A DNA stretch of 45,197 nt from Gemmatimonadales bacterium (GCA_007692605.1 REBS01000112.1:1-45197), one strand, 5' to 3'; counted from the stretch's first letter, positions 1-8,514 are shown. The notes: a model not told the origin generated them from the sequence alone. Made by a program: numbers and translations.

Positions 1-1440
1 GCCGAGGCGCCCCCCTGCGCGATCCCTCCGGGTGATCGCCGCCTCGATCGCCACCCGTGGATCGATGGGGGCGACCGTCCAGTCCGAGCCGAAGGCCACC
101 GATGCCCCCCGGTCGAGCAGTGTTCGGAAGGGATAGGCTCCCTTCATACGCTCGGGACCGATGCGCTCTTCGATCCAGGGCCCGTCGTCGACCATGTGGG
201 CGGGCTGCATCGAAAGATACACCGGCGCGCGGCCGAGTGCGTCGAGCGCGTGGGGCGAGAGGTGCTGCGCGTGCTCCACGCGCGGCCTCAGGTGCGGGCC
301 GAGGGGCGGCTGGTGCGGGCTGGCGTTCATCTGGCGCTGCCCGGCGCTCCCCTGGTGCAGCTCGGCGTACACCTCCAGGAGCCAGTCCACCGCCCGATCC
401 CCGATCGCGTGGTTGATCGGCTGCAGGCCGAGCGCGGCGGCCTCGAGGATGCCACCTCTGAGCTCTTCGAGATCGGTGATCGGGCCCCCCGCATGCGCCG
501 GGTCGTGCCGGTAGGGCTCCCGAAGCCACGCGGTCGAGGCGCCCAGGGAGCCATCCACGAACCCCTTCACCCCACCCCACCGCAGGCGCTCGCCCCCATG
601 CCCCTCGTCGGCGATCATGTGGGCCAGCCGGTGCCGCTCTTCGAGGGGCACCTGGGCATACACCCGCAGCGGGAGCCGCCCCTCGCGCTCGAGCGCTCGG
701 AGCCCTTCGAGCGAGGCCCAGCTCTCGTCGGCGCTCTGCAGGGCGCCCATGTCGTGGACCTGCGTGACGCCGTGCGCCAGGGCGTGCCGGGCCGCGGCCT
801 GCAGGGCGGCGTCGCGATCCTCGGCCGAGGGGGCAGGCAGGGTGCGGGCCACGATCTCGAGGGCCCGCTCTCGCAGGATTCCCGTGGGCTCGCGCGTGTC
901 CGGATCCCGGTCGATCGCTCCCAGCTCCGGCTCGGGGGTCGACGCCGTGATCCCGGCCCGGCGGAGCGCCTCGGAGTTGACGAGCCCCGCATGCAGGTCG
1001 GTTCGCAGGAGGAAGACCGGGTGGTGCGGCGTGACCCGATCGAGCCAGCTTCGGTGCGGCATGGGGCCGCCCCACGCGTTCTCGTCCCAGCCCCCGCCCA
1101 GGATCCACTCCCCGGGTGGGGTCAGGCGGGCGCGGTCCGCCACCCGCTGCACCAGGTCTTCGGGGGAGCGGATCCCCCGCAACTCCAGGCGGAAGAGGTC
1201 GAGCCCGCCGGAAAGCAGGTGAAGGTGGGCGTCGACGAAGCCGGGAATCATGGCGGCGCCGCGAAGCGACTGCACCGAGGTGTGGGGGCCGCGCAGGTTC
1301 ATGAGCGCCTCGCTCGGTCCCACCGCCAGGATGCGCCCGCCGCCGAGCGCCACTCCCCATCCGGCGCGCGGGGGAGCTCCGGGAATGCCGGTCCAGACCT
1401 CGGCGTCGATCAGGAGCCGATCGGCGCTCGGGCGGGTCAG
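1..1440 (-). CDS. YtcJ-type metal-dependent amidohydrolase (3' end cut by window)
   Basis: The gene runs off the left edge, so the C-terminus is missing. The visible protein has an N-terminal beta-sandwich segment, then the metal-binding FVDAHLH motif, and near the window edge a GSDWTVAP stretch typical of amidohydrolase family 3 (YtcJ/NfdA-like). These are usually secreted or cytoplasmic hydrolases of amide or imide bonds with unknown substrate. No ATG, GTG or TTG lies between the upstream gene's stop and the conserved N-terminus. The best start is a CTG at 1438-1440 overlapping the TGA of the M20 peptidase gene (CTGA) and preceded by GGGAGG, which suggests translational coupling. A GTG at 1353 is the fallback, but it would remove about 29 conserved-looking residues. 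The family call is firm; the start is inference. Confidence 0.85.
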   Translation of the reverse strand, partial: MTRPSADRLLIDAEVWTGIPGAPPRAGWGVALGGGRILAVGPSEALMNLRGPHTSVQSLRGAAMIPGFVDAHLHLLSGGLDLFRLELRGIRSPEDLVQRVADRARLTPPGEWILGGGWDENAWGGPMPHRSWLDRVTPHHPVFLLRTDLHAGLVNSEALRRAGITASTPEPELGAIDRDPDTREPTGILRERALEIVARTLPAPSAEDRDAALQAAARHALAHGVTQVHDMGALQSADESWASLEGLRALEREGRLPLRVYAQVPLEERHRLAHMIADEGHGGERLRWGGVKGFVDGSLGASTAWLREPYRHDPAHAGGPITDLEELRGGILEAAALGLQPINHAIGDRAVDWLLEVYAELHQGSAGQRQMNASPHQPPLGPHLRPRVEHAQHLSPHALDALGRAPVYLSMQPAHMVDDGPWIEERIGPERMKGAYPFRTLLDRGASVAFGSDWTVAPIDPRVAIEAAITRRDRAGGRLG

Positions 1441-2645
1441 CGGTCCTCCCGGGCGAAGGCGGTCTGCAGGTAGCGTGTGAGCACGCGGACCGCGCTCTCG
1501 AGCTCGGCGATCGGCACCGACTCGACAGCGGTGTGCGCCAGATCCAGAGACCCTGGACCGAAGCAGAGGGCCGGGATTCCCGCCTCGTTGAACCAGGCGC
1601 TCTCAACCCAGGCGGTCATGCCGCTGAGCCGGGGGGTGATCCCCTCGGCGCGCAGGGCCGACTCGAGCCCCTGCACCAACGGGTGGTCGCTCGGGATCTC
1701 GGCGCCGGGTCGGGTGAGGCCCTGTCGAAGCTCCACATCGAGGGGTCGGTCCCGCCCGATCTCGGCCAGGATCCCCTCGAACCGTCGGAAGGCCAGCTCG
1801 GGACTCTCGTCGGGAAGAATCCGGGCCTCGAGCACCAGGTCGCACCGGTCGGGATAGACGGGCGGGGCAGTCCCCCCGCGGATCGTTCCCGCGTGGATCG
1901 AGCCTCGCCCCAGGAGCGGGTGCGGGTCCCGCTCGGCGAGCCGCAGCTCGTAGCGGTCGAGGGCGGCCAGGATGCGGCCCGCGTCGCGGATCGCGTCGCG
2001 CCCGAGTTCCGGGCGGGAGCCGTGGGCGGCGCGCCCCTTCACTTCGAGCTCGAGCCAGGTGAAGCCCTTGTTCGCGGGCTGGATCTCGAGTCCCGTCGGC
2101 TCGAGCACGATCGCCTCATCGGCGGTGAAGCCCCCGTCGAGGAGTGCCTTCAGGCCCACCGAGGCATACTCCTCGTCGGCGGTGAAGGCCAGGATGAGCT
2201 CTCCGCTCTGTGGACCCCCGACACGCGCCAGCTCGCGGGCCGCCACCATGGCGGCGGCGAGCCCTCCCTTCATGTCGGCGCTCCCCCTGCCGAAGATGCG
2301 GTCGTCGCGCACTTCGGCCGCGAAGGGATCGACCTCCATTCCGGACACCCCCACCGTGTCCATGTGCCCATTCAGGACGACCCGGGGGCCCGGCTCGGTC
2401 GCCGCCATGCGGGCGACCAGGTTGAAGCGCCCCGCGACCGGCTCGGTCACGGAAACGTCGAAATCCCAGGCATTCAGCCAGACTTCGATCCAGCGGGCGA
2501 GGGGGCCCTCGGCGTCGCCATCTACTTCCAAGTCCGGGTTGACCGAGGGGATGGAGACGAGCGCCCGGGTCAACTCCGTGACGGTGGACTCGGAATTCTG
2601 AAGGGGGGAGCCCGCAATCGGCGCCGGGGAGTCGGGAGGGGTCAT
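1437..2645 (-). CDS. M20-family metallopeptidase/deacylase (ArgE/DapE/CPG2-like)
   Basis: A 402-residue di-zinc hydrolase. The ligand motifs stand in the family order: GHMDTVG near residue 94, RGSADMKGG near 124, the catalytic TADEE near 158, an EPTGLE near 182 and a C-terminal HTAVES. A dimerisation 'lid' domain lies between the last two. Relatives remove acyl groups from N-acyl amino acids or cleave C-terminal amino acids; the substrate cannot be told from sequence. I chose the ATG at 2645, since the 21 extra residues of the longer frame (to 2708) are proline-rich and unlike the family. It is translationally coupled to the downstream amidohydrolase, so the two may act successively on amide-containing substrates. 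Confidence 0.9.
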   Translation of the reverse strand: MTPPDSPAPIAGSPLQNSESTVTELTRALVSIPSVNPDLEVDGDAEGPLARWIEVWLNAWDFDVSVTEPVAGRFNLVARMAATEPGPRVVLNGHMDTVGVSGMEVDPFAAEVRDDRIFGRGSADMKGGLAAAMVAARELARVGGPQSGELILAFTADEEYASVGLKALLDGGFTADEAIVLEPTGLEIQPANKGFTWLELEVKGRAAHGSRPELGRDAIRDAGRILAALDRYELRLAERDPHPLLGRGSIHAGTIRGGTAPPVYPDRCDLVLEARILPDESPELAFRRFEGILAEIGRDRPLDVELRQGLTRPGAEIPSDHPLVQGLESALRAEGITPRLSGMTAWVESAWFNEAGIPALCFGPGSLDLAHTAVESVPIAELESAVRVLTRYLQTAFAREDR

Positions 2646-2780
2646 GGAGGGAAGGGTCCGGGTCGGAGGGACAGGAGACCGGTCGGGCGGGACGGACCCG
2701 CTCTCCACCGGAAAGGGAACGGAACTTGCTGTATTAACGGGGCACGAGCCATGCGCTCCTTCCCCAGCCCGGAGGTCCCG

Positions 2781-2990
2781 ATGAAGCCTGCTCTGTCCGT
2801 CTCGCTCCTCGGCGCCGCCGCATTCGCGGTCGGTGCCCTCGCCTTTCGCCTGGGGCAGAGCCGCTGCGCTCCTGCCCGGGCGATGGCCGGTGCTTCGTCT
2901 TCGGGAAGGGAGTCGACGGGACCGTCGCTTCCCGACCCGTCCGAGACCGTGACTTCGTTCCTGGAACGTCTTCGTACCCAGGGCTTCTGA
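2781..2990 (+). CDS. Small membrane-anchored protein of unknown function
   Basis: A 69-residue product. The ATG at 2781 is preceded by CGGAGG at a suitable distance. The N-terminus has a Lys followed by about 20 hydrophobic residues (an Ala/Leu/Val-rich segment ending in FRLGQSR), so it is probably a single-pass membrane anchor or uncleaved signal. The tail is Ser/Pro-rich and ends in an amphipathic FLERLRTQGF helix. A hairpin follows the stop. An in-frame ATG at 2751 would add ten residues but lacks a ribosome site. Not recognised as a known family. It is divergent from the M20 gene. Confidence 0.5.
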   Translation: MKPALSVSLLGAAAFAVGALAFRLGQSRCAPARAMAGASSSGRESTGPSLPDPSETVTSFLERLRTQGF

Positions 2991-3014
2991 GTCCGATCAT
3001 CGCACGACGAACCC

Positions 3015-3044
3015 GCCGCGCGGGGTCCACTCGACCCGCGCGGC
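3015..3044. terminator. Hairpin between convergent genes
   Basis: Two 10-base perfectly complementary arms (GCCGCGCGGG and its complement) flank a 10-base loop. It lies 25 bases after the small plus-strand gene and 40 bases after the stop of the minus-strand ferredoxin gene, as expected of a shared terminator. There is no T-run, so intrinsic termination is uncertain. Confidence 0.5.
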
Positions 3045-3084
3045 ACCCGTGCGCCCTCCTGTGGAGTCGCGAAACCCTCCGGAC

Positions 3085-3315
3085 TCAGAAGAAGTCGCGG
3101 TTCTTCTCGATGTAGCTGGTCCACTCCGGCGGTACGTCGGTATCCGGGAAGATCGCCTGCACCGGGCACTCCGGCTCGCACGCTCCGCAGTCGATGCACT
3201 CGTCCGGATGGATATAGTACTGATCGTCGCCCTCGTAGATGCAATCCACAGGACAGACCTCGACGCAGCTCGCGTCCTTGGTCTCCAGGCAGGGCTCGGT
3301 GATGATGTAAGTCAT
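3085..3315 (-). CDS. fdxA: 7Fe ferredoxin, [3Fe-4S][4Fe-4S] (FdxA-like)
   Basis: A 76-residue electron carrier. Eight cysteines (9, 17, 21, 25, 40, 43, 46, 50) fit the Azotobacter-type 7Fe pattern: 9, 17 and 50 for the 3Fe cluster, and 21, 40, 43 and 46 for the 4Fe cluster, with Cys25 left over as in that family. The start MTYIITEPC is canonical and an AAGGA lies about eight bases upstream. It is monocistronic between convergent and unrelated genes, so its redox partner is not indicated by context. Confidence 0.95.
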   Translation of the reverse strand: MTYIITEPCLETKDASCVEVCPVDCIYEGDDQYYIHPDECIDCGACEPECPVQAIFPDTDVPPEWTSYIEKNRDFF

Positions 3316-3415
3316 GTATCGTCCTTCAGACGGCAGTTGGAAACCGGAAAATCCGGGCCTTGAACGCCCTAACTATGCCGGAACCCCCTGGGACTCGCAA
3401 GGCCGTCCGGCAACT

Positions 3416-4612
3416 CTAGGGGAGGCGGTACGCCTCGAGGTGCCGGAGCCCGATTTCGTCGTCCTGGACCATGACCACGAGCAGGGTGTCGGAGGCGGCG
3501 ATCGAGCGGACACGGTCGTCGAGGCGATGCCGCGCCAGATAGCGGCCGTCGGAGTCGAGAACGTGGAGCGTGGCGGGGCCCCCGCCCAACGACTCGGGAA
3601 TCTGCTCCAGAAGGACGATCCGGGATCCCGACGTCGAGCCCGTGACCATGCTGATCACCGGGGTCCATGCGTACTGCTGCCGAAGACGCTCCTCCTGCTG
3701 GGTCATGAGCTGGTCCAGCATGGCCTGCGGAATTTCGCCTCCCCCCGATACCCTGATGCTCCCCGTCACGCCGTCGATGGCCTGCTCGATGCGGTCCTCG
3801 GGAGTGCGCTGGGGCGCGCGATCGATCCGGTGTTCGCGAACCACGCTTCCCCTCGTGTCGATGAGGCGGACGAGGGGGAAGCTGCAGTCGACCTCGACCA
3901 GGTTCGGGCCGGCCGTGCCCCGGCGCCAGCACCCATCGCCCCCATCGGCGACGTGGGGCTGCATGGAGTGATTGCCCGGAAGCTCCACGGGGTGCCGCTC
4001 GTCGTCCAGATCCACATACTCCCAGCTCGGCCCGGACCCGCCACCCCCCATGACGAGGACCTGGCGGAGGATCCCCGTACCGGGAAGAAAGTGGGCCGCC
4101 GCGATGACCCCGGCGCCCGCGCCTCCGGCGTGCCCGCGGTAGCTTCCGTCGAGCCCGAACCACTGGAGCGCGGGCGTGCCCATCATGCTCGTGACCAGGA
4201 TCGAGTCCCCGTGGATCCCGAGCCCCGTGGGGTTCGAGAGTTCGCCGGGTCCCTCGCCCGATCGACCGAAGCTCCCGTTGCGCTGCCCGTCCGGGGTGAA
4301 CAGGTGGACGCGGGCGGCCTGCGCGTCGAGGACCGCGATGTGGTCCTCGCTCATGGCGATCCGTGTGGGGTTGGACCACTCGGTGCCCTCGAAGACCGTC
4401 GCCTCGTCGGGCGCCCTCCAGAGGAACTCGAGACCCTCGTCCCCTCGCTCCGGATGGTCCTCGACCACGGTGTGCTCGATCCCGCCCAGCGTGTCGACCC
4501 GGACCGTCGGATCGGGGTCGGCCCCATCAGCGCACGCGGCGAAGGCCAGAACCAGCGCAAGGAGCGAGGGCACCTTCAGGACATGCAGCCGACATGCGGA
4601 TCGAGGGCGCAT
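3416..4612 (-). CDS. 6-bladed beta-propeller lipoprotein
   Basis: 398 residues. The N-terminus is a basic stretch, a hydrophobic core and a lipobox (LAFAAC), so the protein is probably lipid-anchored in the envelope. The body contains propeller strands such as RIAMSEDHIAVLD and the diagnostic GRSGEGPGEL stretch, found in 6-bladed beta-propeller proteins of Gemmatimonadota and related bacteria. The function of these proteins is unknown; binding of ligands or partners is usually supposed. AAAGGAG about ten bases upstream supports the ATG at 4612. Two further paralogues lie in this window. Confidence 0.8.
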   Translation of the reverse strand: MRPRSACRLHVLKVPSLLALVLAFAACADGADPDPTVRVDTLGGIEHTVVEDHPERGDEGLEFLWRAPDEATVFEGTEWSNPTRIAMSEDHIAVLDAQAARVHLFTPDGQRNGSFGRSGEGPGELSNPTGLGIHGDSILVTSMMGTPALQWFGLDGSYRGHAGGAGAGVIAAAHFLPGTGILRQVLVMGGGGSGPSWEYVDLDDERHPVELPGNHSMQPHVADGGDGCWRRGTAGPNLVEVDCSFPLVRLIDTRGSVVREHRIDRAPQRTPEDRIEQAIDGVTGSIRVSGGGEIPQAMLDQLMTQQEERLRQQYAWTPVISMVTGSTSGSRIVLLEQIPESLGGGPATLHVLDSDGRYLARHRLDDRVRSIAASDTLLVVMVQDDEIGLRHLEAYRLP

Positions 4613-4943
4613 GGGGAGGGTCTCCTTTCCGGGGGAAGAGACGGTACGAGGCTACAAATACGAATCTTGCGGTATCTTTGGGACGGTAACCTGCGACTGC
4701 GACGCTCGCAATGCGGCGAGGATCGCGCCGGGACGCTGGGCATCAGAGGCACCGAGATCCACCGGATCGCCTTGGCATGTGAGCGCGAGGACCCTGCCCG
4801 TGCCCTGTTCCTTCGCGCACGTACAGGTTGTGCGACCATCGCCCAGTAACAGGACACGGGTTCCGGTGGGACCTTTGGCACGGCTGTGAGAGATAGACTT
4901 CGGTAGATTGATTGGAGGATGCGCACCGAGGGGGCCATCCGCT
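4613..4943. other. 331-base intergenic stretch, no gene seen
   Basis: Lies between the start of one minus-strand propeller gene and the stop of the next. It holds the ribosome site of the 4612 gene and a short AT-richer patch near 4655-4685 that could carry its promoter, although I could not assign -35/-10 boxes with confidence. No tRNA, hairpin-plus-T terminator or plausible coding frame was recognised. Confidence 0.5.
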
Positions 4944-6161
4944 TCAGGGGTCTGCGTCGGCCAGCCAACCCTCGACCCGATGCTCCGCCGGGCAATCGCC
5001 CCTGGCGGGAAGCTCGAACCGAAGAAGCCAGCTCTCGGTGTGGGTGCCCGGGAGCCTCCGGTCGAGTGCGTAAAGATCGTTGTCCTGGACGGTGAAGATG
5101 GCCCGGACCTCCTCTCCGACCGGAACCTCGAGATCGACGCACGCCTCGTCCGTGCTCGGGTCGAGGATGGTCACGAAGCTCTGGGCTTGCAGAAGGGTTC
5201 TTCCGGGGCCACCGACATCGACGGTGTCCAGGTGGGCGATCACCACCCGACCATCATTCAGTGCCCATGCGCCCCACATCGATGAGTAGGCTTCAAACGG
5301 GGACCCGCAGTCGCTCAGGTCCTCGTGATGCCCCCGGAGCACGCAGTCACCATCGACGCCCCGGCGGAAGCGCACCGGAACGGCCCCCAGTTCTCGGGAG
5401 GTGCGCTCCTCCAGGTCGTGGACCAGGAGCGTCTCGTCGCCGCCGAAGACCGTGAGAACCGTCTCGGACTCGAGCTCGACGAGCGCCCCGACGCCGAAGA
5501 AGGCGGTGAACCAGATCGCATTGCGGGCCGGAGCCTCCCGGTGACGCTCGGTGAGTTCTCCGAAGCGCTCGATCGTTCCCCTCTCCGGGTCCACGGCCGC
5601 GAGGGAGGTCTGGGTTTCGGTGTCGAGCAGGGGGAAGACGTATAGAGGTGGCTCACTCTCGCGCTCGCGGGTGACCGGCACCGACTGGCCGATCATTCCG
5701 ATGTCGTACCGCAGGGTTGCATTCAGAGCACCGGTCTCGGCATCGAACCACTTCAGCGAATACTGTCGGGCATCGTTCGCCGCAACCTGACCATCGTCGG
5801 TTCGGAACATGAGATAGGGCTGGCTGAACTCCTCAGGACCTGGACCCGGAGACCCCACTCGCTTGACGAACTCTCCGTCTCCATCGAAGTGCAGAAGAGA
5901 CTTCGAGAATATGTCCGAGACCCAGATCTCCTCGAAGCCCGCACCCCTGGCACCTTGGACCAGAACCATGTTGAAGGGGTCGCCGATGTAGGCGTCCTCG
6001 CCCTCGTTGATCCAAATCGAATCGACCGCTGACAGGACCTGCCAATCTCGATCGGGGTCCCCCCTCTCCGTCTCGATGCCCGGCTCACCGCAGGAGGCCG
6101 GGAAGAAAGCACAGAGCGCAATCGCAAGCGACCGGAGGGGCTTCACGGCCTTGCTCCACAT
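4944..6161 (-). CDS. 6-bladed beta-propeller lipoprotein
   Basis: 405 residues from the ATG at 6161, which gives a compact lipoprotein signal (basic KAVKPLRS, a hydrophobic run, then FFPASC). The open frame continues upstream to 6497, but that extension has no signal-peptide character. The mature part has repeated beta-strand segments, including FEEIWVSD and a GSPGPGPEEF stretch matching the GxGPGEF hallmark of 6-bladed propeller proteins. It has the same architecture as the neighbour at 3416-4612 but clearly different sequence. No strong ribosome site precedes 6161, so the start is probable rather than certain. Function unknown; envelope-located. Confidence 0.75.
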   Translation of the reverse strand: MWSKAVKPLRSLAIALCAFFPASCGEPGIETERGDPDRDWQVLSAVDSIWINEGEDAYIGDPFNMVLVQGARGAGFEEIWVSDIFSKSLLHFDGDGEFVKRVGSPGPGPEEFSQPYLMFRTDDGQVAANDARQYSLKWFDAETGALNATLRYDIGMIGQSVPVTRERESEPPLYVFPLLDTETQTSLAAVDPERGTIERFGELTERHREAPARNAIWFTAFFGVGALVELESETVLTVFGGDETLLVHDLEERTSRELGAVPVRFRRGVDGDCVLRGHHEDLSDCGSPFEAYSSMWGAWALNDGRVVIAHLDTVDVGGPGRTLLQAQSFVTILDPSTDEACVDLEVPVGEEVRAIFTVQDNDLYALDRRLPGTHTESWLLRFELPARGDCPAEHRVEGWLADADP

Positions 6162-6307
6162 GGATCGTGTTGGACAGGGCACAGGCAGGCCCAGGGTAGT
6201 CCCGATGATCAACGGGTTCGGTCGTCCGCTTCCGGGCATGGGGACTTTCTTCGTTGATGACGGGATGCGGGATGTCCCGGGGCTCCGCCGCAGGGCCCGC
6301 TCGCCCC

Positions 6308-6337
6308 ATGCTACTATATATGCCGTGGTAGTGTCAA
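6308..6337 (-). promoter_or_regulatory. Sigma70-type promoter for the propeller gene
   Basis: On the minus strand a perfect TTGACA (6332-6337) is followed after 18 bases by TAGCAT (6308-6313), inside an otherwise rare AT-rich patch (ATATATAG). Transcription would begin about 140 bases before the ATG at 6161. The -10 matches four of six consensus bases. Confidence 0.5.
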
Positions 6338-6414
6338 CGCCGAGGGCCCGTCGCACAGCTTCCTGAGGCTCAGCAGTGCTGGTCCATCGAAAGCTGCCGA
6401 TCCACCTCGGGCTA

Positions 6415-6963
6415 TCACTCCATCCCGCGCTCGACGAAGCCGCGACCCACGCGCCGCCACCACCAGCGGAAGCGTCGATCCAGCGTCCCTCCGGCACGGG
6501 CCGCCAGGGGCAGGACCCGCTGTTCGGCGCGCAGGGTCAGGGCCCTCTGGTGTTCGGGGTCGTCGATCAGGTGCAGGTGCCGGAGCTGGTCCAGCGCTTC
6601 GGAGAGCACGACCCGCAGGGGCTCGGCGTCGAGCTGCACCAGCTCCTCGAGGGTGGCCCCGGGCTCGAGGGGGAGGGGGGGCACCGCCTGGAGCGCCGCA
6701 GCCCACTCCCCGGGGTCCGGGGCGAGATCGGGTGCCACCGAGTCCATGAGGGGCGCGAGCGCGAGCCACGTCGGGTCGCGCACCCCGGCATCTTCGAGCG
6801 CGACCAGGATCGTGCGCCCCGGGTGCAGAAAGGCGGGGTGGTGGTCGTCGTCGAGGAGCTCCCGCCGGCGCTGCATCGCGTGCTCGTGGCTGCGCAGGAT
6901 CGGGCCGGCGTCGTCGGTCGTGAGTCCGACGCCCCGGAGCGTGCGGCGGACCCGGTCCGCCAT
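6415..6963 (-). CDS. Degenerate RelA/SpoT-like HD-domain protein
   Basis: 182 residues, starting at the ATG at 6963, 29 bases after the alpha/beta hydrolase stop and likely in its operon. Around residues 45-85 the sequence FLHPGRTILVALEDAG followed by LALAPLMDSV resembles the metal-binding segment of RelA/SpoT-type HD phosphohydrolases (HPxxVAxIL...AALLHDVVED). The first His is kept, but the defining His-Asp pair reads Met-Asp, so catalytic activity is doubtful. The C-terminal half is helical and ends in a Trp/Arg-rich segment. The homology is inferred from the pattern only. A non-catalytic nucleotide- or partner-binding role is possible. Confidence 0.6.
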   Translation of the reverse strand: MADRVRRTLRGVGLTTDDAGPILRSHEHAMQRRRELLDDDHHPAFLHPGRTILVALEDAGVRDPTWLALAPLMDSVAPDLAPDPGEWAAALQAVPPLPLEPGATLEELVQLDAEPLRVVLSEALDQLRHLHLIDDPEHQRALTLRAEQRVLPLAARAGGTLDRRFRWWWRRVGRGFVERGME

Positions 6964-6992
6964 GCGCTCGCCCCGATCCCCCCCGAGCGGTC

Positions 6993-7841
6993 TCACCCGA
7001 CGGGGGTGTCGGACCCAAGCAGGGCGTCGCGGAAGTGCGCGCGGGTTCGCGCGAGCGCGGTGCGGTACTCCTCGGAGGGCCCCTGGAAGGGATGGCCCAC
7101 CTCGAAGGTGTGGCCCGCGCCCTCGATCAGGCACAGCTCCGCGTGGGGGGCCGCGGCGTCCAGCGCCCGACCGTCGTCGACCGAGACCGCCGGGTCGTCG
7201 CTGCCGTGCACGATCAGCCAGGGGGCGCTCAGCTCCCCCGCCGCCGCGGTCACGTCGAGGCGATCCCGGTTCGCCTCGAAGTCCTCGAGCAGGGTCAGAT
7301 CGAGGGGCATCTGCTGTCCGGTCCGGCCATTCAGCACATGGATCCGCCCGGTGCGTCGCCACTCGGCCTTCGTGGCCTCGTCCCAGCGGTCGAAGTCGGA
7401 GACCGCCGCCCAGCTCACCAGCGCATCGACGTGCGGGCTCTCGCGAGCCGCGAGCACGGCGATCCCCCCACCGCGCGAATGCCCGAAGACCCCGATCCGA
7501 CGGGGCGGGGGCGAGAGCACCTCGCCGCCCGAGACGGCCTCGACCACGGCAAGCAGCTCATCGAGCTCGCGGCTGAGGGTGTTGCGGGCGAAATCCTCGA
7601 GCTCGGTGAACTCGAGCGGGTCGGCCCCGATCCCGTTCAGCGAAAAGTTGATCGAGACGACCGCGTGCCCGTCGCCCACGAGGGCCGCCGAGAGGTGCGG
7701 AAAGAAGCCCCAGTCCTTGAAGCCCTTGAATCCGTGCGCCACCACGATCGCCGATCTGGGCGGCTCGCCCTCGGGCAGGCGGACGTCCGCCACGATCTCG
7801 GTCCCGTCGGGACGCGCCAGGCTCCAGCGTCGCTGGATCAT
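6993..7841 (-). CDS. Alpha/beta hydrolase (dienelactone hydrolase/acyl-peptidase-like)
   Basis: 282 residues. The oxyanion HGFKGFKDW follows the first core strands, the nucleophile elbow is GHSRGG (near residue 145), the acid lies in HGSDDPAV and the catalytic His in GAGHTFEV. This gives a complete Ser-Asp-His triad, so an active serine hydrolase is expected; the substrate is unknown. The ATG at 7841 overlaps the TGA of the adenosyltransferase gene as ATGA, which fixes the start over the GTG-type alternative six codons upstream. Cotranscribed with the adenosyltransferase and the HD-like gene. Confidence 0.88.
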   Translation of the reverse strand: MIQRRWSLARPDGTEIVADVRLPEGEPPRSAIVVAHGFKGFKDWGFFPHLSAALVGDGHAVVSINFSLNGIGADPLEFTELEDFARNTLSRELDELLAVVEAVSGGEVLSPPPRRIGVFGHSRGGGIAVLAARESPHVDALVSWAAVSDFDRWDEATKAEWRRTGRIHVLNGRTGQQMPLDLTLLEDFEANRDRLDVTAAAGELSAPWLIVHGSDDPAVSVDDGRALDAAAPHAELCLIEGAGHTFEVGHPFQGPSEEYRTALARTRAHFRDALLGSDTPVG

Positions 7842-8398
7842 CCCTCCTCCTTCTCCCACACGACCTCATCCCCGCCGGCGCGGTGGTTCTCGAGGCGCGC
7901 CAGGACGAAGAAGAGGTCGGACAGACGGTTCAGGTAGCTGACCACCTCGCCGGTGTCCGGCTCCTCGTGGGTCAGCGCCACCACCCTGCGCTCGGCCCGC
8001 CGACAGACCGTGCGACACAGGTGCAGCTCCGCCGATCCGTCGCTGCCACCGGGAAGGATGAAGTTCTTGAGCGGCGGGAGCTCCTCGGAGGCCGCATCCA
8101 TCCAGTCCTCCATTTCGGTCACCCGGCCCTCGGGGAAGGGGGGGACGTGCGCGGGGCGCGATCCGTCTCCCCGTGAAGGGGTCGCGAGGATGGCCCCGAT
8201 CGCGAACAGGTCGTGCTGGATCCGGCTCAGCCGCCCCCGGATCTCGGCGTCTTCGATCCGCGGGAGCGCGCGCCCCAGCACGGCGTTGACCTCGTCGACG
8301 GTCCCGTAGGCTTCGACCCGGTGGTGGGTCTTCGACACCCGGCCACCCCCGAAGAGGGCCGTCTCGCCACGATCACCGGTTCTGGTATAGATCTTCAT
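7838..8398 (-). CDS. Corrinoid adenosyltransferase, PduO type
   Basis: 186 residues, typical length. It transfers the 5'-deoxyadenosyl group of ATP to cob(I)alamin, giving coenzyme B12. Visible hallmarks: the N-terminal ATP-binding TRTGDRGET, the GTVDEVNA segment near residue 34, and the C-terminal CRRAERR and SYLNRLSD motifs of PduO/MMAB proteins. It is the first gene of a three-gene minus-strand unit with tight coupling to the alpha/beta hydrolase. The 124 bases upstream contain three palindromes but no recognisable cobalamin riboswitch. No B12-dependent enzyme lies in the window. Confidence 0.95.
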   Translation of the reverse strand: MKIYTRTGDRGETALFGGGRVSKTHHRVEAYGTVDEVNAVLGRALPRIEDAEIRGRLSRIQHDLFAIGAILATPSRGDGSRPAHVPPFPEGRVTEMEDWMDAASEELPPLKNFILPGGSDGSAELHLCRTVCRRAERRVVALTHEEPDTGEVVSYLNRLSDLFFVLARLENHRAGGDEVVWEKEEG

Positions 8399-8437
8399 CG
8401 TCTGTGCGGGAGCGCGAGCCCCCGATCCTCCTCCAGT

Positions 8438-8514
8438 GGTTTACATGTGAACCCCTCGCGGTCGAACTCGACCGGAGGGTATCGGCGACAACCTGTCGGC
8501 GACACCGTGTCGCC
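8438..8514. promoter_or_regulatory. Cluster of three palindromes upstream of adenosyltransferase gene
   Basis: Three consecutive inverted repeats fill the gap. GGTTTACATGTGAACC (8438-8453) has one mismatched pair. CGGTCGA/TCGACCG (8459-8474) has 7-base arms around AC. GGCGACAC/GTGTCGCC (8498-8514) has 8-base arms around one base. TCGGCGACA also occurs twice directly (8482-8490, 8496-8504). The first two are short, operator-like sites; the last could be a 3' hairpin of the minus-strand gene ending at 8523. Confidence 0.5.

Noticed and set aside
196-1473. Long plus-strand open frame over the amidohydrolase gene
   Set aside because: Arg/Gly/Pro-rich translation with no motif; the minus strand encodes a clear YtcJ-like enzyme.
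1533-2780. Long plus-strand open frame opposite the M20 peptidase
   Set aside because: Antisense shadow; only its last 70 codons have their own ribosome site and signal-like sequence, and these are annotated separately.
3314-4849. Long plus-strand open frame opposite the first propeller gene
   Set aside because: Translation has no domain or signal; the minus strand has a lipoprotein with a ribosome site.
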